64,000 bases of DNA, from the NCBI RefSeq assembly GCF_014230145.1, contig NZ_JACHVC010000008.1, positions 124,001 through 188,000 of the forward strand, written 5' to 3'. The notes beneath the pieces were generated by a model that saw nothing but the letters and a program-made list of their open reading frames with translations, made no database searches and was not told where the DNA came from. Every line of letters starts with the position of its first letter. The first letter of the stretch is position 1. This document shows positions 62,138 through 64,000 of the stretch, one piece after another. Source of the stretch: Pelagicoccus albus (lineage in GTDB: Bacteria; Verrucomicrobiota; Verrucomicrobiia; Opitutales; Opitutaceae). The position numbers and the translations under genes are program-made.

Positions 62138-63934
62138 ATGAAGGATTTTTTTAAGATGTTCTTTGCCGCCTTGCTGGCCCTCGCGGTAGCCAGTTTTGGC
62201 CTATTTCTCTTTTTCTTGCTCATGGTAGGGCTGATCGGCTCGATGAGCCAGCCAGTCCCCCAAGTGGCGAACGGCAGCGTTCTAGTGTTCGATATGTCCG
62301 CCTCGGTCCAAGACAGGCCGGTGGGCATGACCCGTGACGCATTTATCGATGAAGTGGTAGGAGGGGCGGGTTCCCGAAGCCTATCCCTGTTGAGCTTGAA
62401 GCGAGGCCTGGAGGAGGCTGCGAATGACGACCGTATCGAAGCCTTGCTGCTGACAGGATCGTTTGCAGTGGACGGATATAGCTCGGGATTTGCGGCTCTC
62501 AAGGAAGTACGCGAGTCCATAGAAGTCTTTAAGGCTTCTGGAAAGCCGGTCTATGCCTATGTCGTGTATCCAAGCGCTCGGGACATGTATGTCATTTCGG
62601 CGGCTGACGAGATTTTCATGAACCCAGAGGGCGTGGTTGGCGATTCTGGCATGTCGATGAGCTATCCGTACCTGGGAGGCTTCATGGATCGCTACGGGAT
62701 CGGGGTGCAGGTTACTAGAGCCGGAGAATACAAGGCGGCTGCGGAAACCTTTGTTTTGGAAGGGATGAGCGATCCAGCTCGCGAGGCGAATTCGGCGGTG
62801 CTGGCTGACTTTTGGCAGGAATATTTGGGGGTAATCGCTTCCGGAGCGGAATTCGATCCCGCTACTTACGAAACCAAGCTGAACGAGCTTGGAATGCTGG
62901 CCGCGGATGATGCTGCGGAAATTGGGCTTGTAGACGAACTGCTGTACACCGACGAGTTGATCGCGAAGATGCAGGGAATCTCCGGTTTGGAGAGTGAGTC
63001 TAACTCTTTTGTGCAGACAGCGATCGACGATTACCTGTTAGAGGTGGTTCATCCGATGTATTCCAGCGACGGCATGGTGGCTGTGATTTATGCGGAAGGA
63101 TCGATCGTAGACGGAGAAGGGAAAGATGGGCAGATCGGCGGAAATTCGCTTGCTCGTGTTATCCGCAAAGCCCGTCAGGACAAAAAGGTAAAGGCCATGG
63201 TGCTACGTGTGAATTCGCCAGGCGGCAGCGCTTTAGCCAGCGAAGTGATTCAGCGCGAAGTCAGGTTAGCCAAGGAACAAATGCCAGTTGTCGTATCCAT
63301 GGGAAGCGTGGCGGCCTCTGGTGGTTATTGGATATCCGCCTACTCGGATAAGATTTTCGCCCAGCCCAACACCTTGACCGGTTCGATCGGAGTGATCGGC
63401 GTTTTCTTCAACTACGAGGAATTGGCCAATAAGCACGGTGTGAATTTTGATACCGTCAAGACCACCGAGCATGCCGACTTGATGGGACAGTTTAGGGCCA
63501 AAACCGAAAAGGAGATGGGGCTGGTTCAGCGTCACGTGGATATCGTGTACGATTCATTCCTGCACAAAGTTTCCGAAGGGCGTGAGCTTCCGCTGGAGGA
63601 GGTACGCAAGATCGCTGGGGGAAGAATTTGGTCAGGCGTGGATGCCTTGGAGATTGGTCTGGTCGACGAGCTGGGCGGTTTGGCAGACGCGATCGCTTTT
63701 GCCGGAGAGCAGGCCGGACTTGGCAGTTTGCCCGCTATCGTGGAATTGCCGGAAGCTGGAAATTTCCTGGAGGATCTCTTTGCGGTGACTTCCCAAAAGG
63801 CTGCGGACGCGTCGACGGATGTTGCCCTTCGTCCGATTGTCCGTCTCTATAGGGAGATCGGCGAGATAAGCTCGCTGTACAACGATCCGAAGGGCGTGTA
63901 TGCGGTTTTGCCTTACACGATCTCGATCGACTAG
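62138..63934 (+). CDS. sppA: Signal peptide peptidase SppA, 67-kDa type
   Basis: SppA degrades cleaved signal peptides in the membrane. At 598 residues it is the long form with duplicated domains. One N-terminal membrane segment is present (residues 5-30). The catalytic lysine is in VTRAGEYKAAAETF near residue 201, and the serine in VSMGSVAASGGYWIS near residue 391, preceded by NSPGGSALASEV. ATG 62138 follows a weak upstream site. Divergent from the unknown-function gene by about 190 bp. Confidence 0.95.
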   Translation: MKDFFKMFFAALLALAVASFGLFLFFLLMVGLIGSMSQPVPQVANGSVLVFDMSASVQDRPVGMTRDAFIDEVVGGAGSRSLSLLSLKRGLEEAANDDRIEALLLTGSFAVDGYSSGFAALKEVRESIEVFKASGKPVYAYVVYPSARDMYVISAADEIFMNPEGVVGDSGMSMSYPYLGGFMDRYGIGVQVTRAGEYKAAAETFVLEGMSDPAREANSAVLADFWQEYLGVIASGAEFDPATYETKLNELGMLAADDAAEIGLVDELLYTDELIAKMQGISGLESESNSFVQTAIDDYLLEVVHPMYSSDGMVAVIYAEGSIVDGEGKDGQIGGNSLARVIRKARQDKKVKAMVLRVNSPGGSALASEVIQREVRLAKEQMPVVVSMGSVAASGGYWISAYSDKIFAQPNTLTGSIGVIGVFFNYEELANKHGVNFDTVKTTEHADLMGQFRAKTEKEMGLVQRHVDIVYDSFLHKVSEGRELPLEEVRKIAGGRIWSGVDALEIGLVDELGGLADAIAFAGEQAGLGSLPAIVELPEAGNFLEDLFAVTSQKAADASTDVALRPIVRLYREIGEISSLYNDPKGVYAVLPYTISID

Positions 63935-63950
63935 CCTATCCCGCAAAACT

Positions 63951-64000
63951 ATGGAAACAGTACTCACTCGCGATTGCAGCGCTACAGCCATCCCGGCTGG
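63951..64000 (+). CDS. Probable SufT-like Fe-S assembly protein (5' end only)
   Basis: Sixteen codons are visible at the right edge. METVLTRDCSATAIPA matches the start of SufT-type (DUF59) proteins, which typically begin with M-x-x-V-x-L-T-R-D-x-E-A-x-x-I-P. SufT aids iron-sulphur cluster maturation. It begins 16 bp after sppA, in the same direction. The call rests only on this N-terminus. Confidence 0.45.
   Translation, partial: METVLTRDCSATAIPA

Overview
The window reads as a chromosomal segment of a nitrogen-fixing member of the Verrucomicrobiota, most likely of the Opitutae (Opitutales/Puniceicoccales). This is an inference from protein style: a VPDSG-CTERM-like sorting tail, a transporter/acyltransferase/acyl-ACP-synthetase multidomain gene, lysine-rich DNA-binding proteins, Met-rich Ffh, and ileS-dksA-lspA gene order. 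No rRNA gene is present to confirm it. Apart from the nitrogen-fixation block, most of the window is housekeeping genes.

Region 1 (1-4,600): the start of a methyl-accepting chemotaxis-like gene that runs off the left edge, a YdjM-type membrane hydrolase, a secreted spondin-domain protein with a sorting tail, and the draT-draG pair that switches nitrogenase off and on by ADP-ribosylation.

Region 2 (4,600-21,250): a minus-strand run transcribed in the order nifH-nifD-nifK-ferritin-nifE-nifN-nifB-[2Fe-2S] ferredoxin-nifV-flavodoxin-nifJ. It encodes the Mo nitrogenase, the FeMo-cofactor scaffold and biosynthesis proteins, homocitrate synthase and a pyruvate-to-flavodoxin electron supply. The long NifD with an internal insertion and the short NifK fit the Clostridium/Desulfovibrio-like (group II) lineage, but nifI1/nifI2 are absent. 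A divergent nifA gene follows. The 339-bp nifH-nifA intergenic region carries a -24/-12-like element, a sigma-70 promoter for nifA and several dyads.

Region 3 (21,300-30,060): trpB, yicC, the ileS-dksA-lspA cluster and aspS. Region 4 (30,060-32,190): a textbook sigma-54 promoter driving amtB and the PII gene glnK, which links ammonium sensing to the nif block.

Region 5 (32,190-51,330): a membrane protein, tRNA-Val, ilvH, hemC, a cobA-hemD fusion, trpF, ffh, an Lrp-type regulator, an aminotransferase, der, fmt, a LysM protein, parB, a 1,288-residue secreted beta-propeller protein, secG and an uncharacterised exported protein.

Region 6 (51,340-57,720): a second sigma-54 activator next to an LplT-PlsC-Aas-type phospholipid-remodelling gene that has its own -24/-12-like site and upstream direct repeats. 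The Aas part is broken by a frameshift and an apparent internal deletion. An orphan sugar-type ABC ATPase follows. Region 7 (57,720-64,000): a ribbon-helix-helix protein with a histone-H1-like tail, a polyphosphate:AMP phosphotransferase, a conserved protein of unknown function, sppA, and the first codons of a probable sufT at the right edge.
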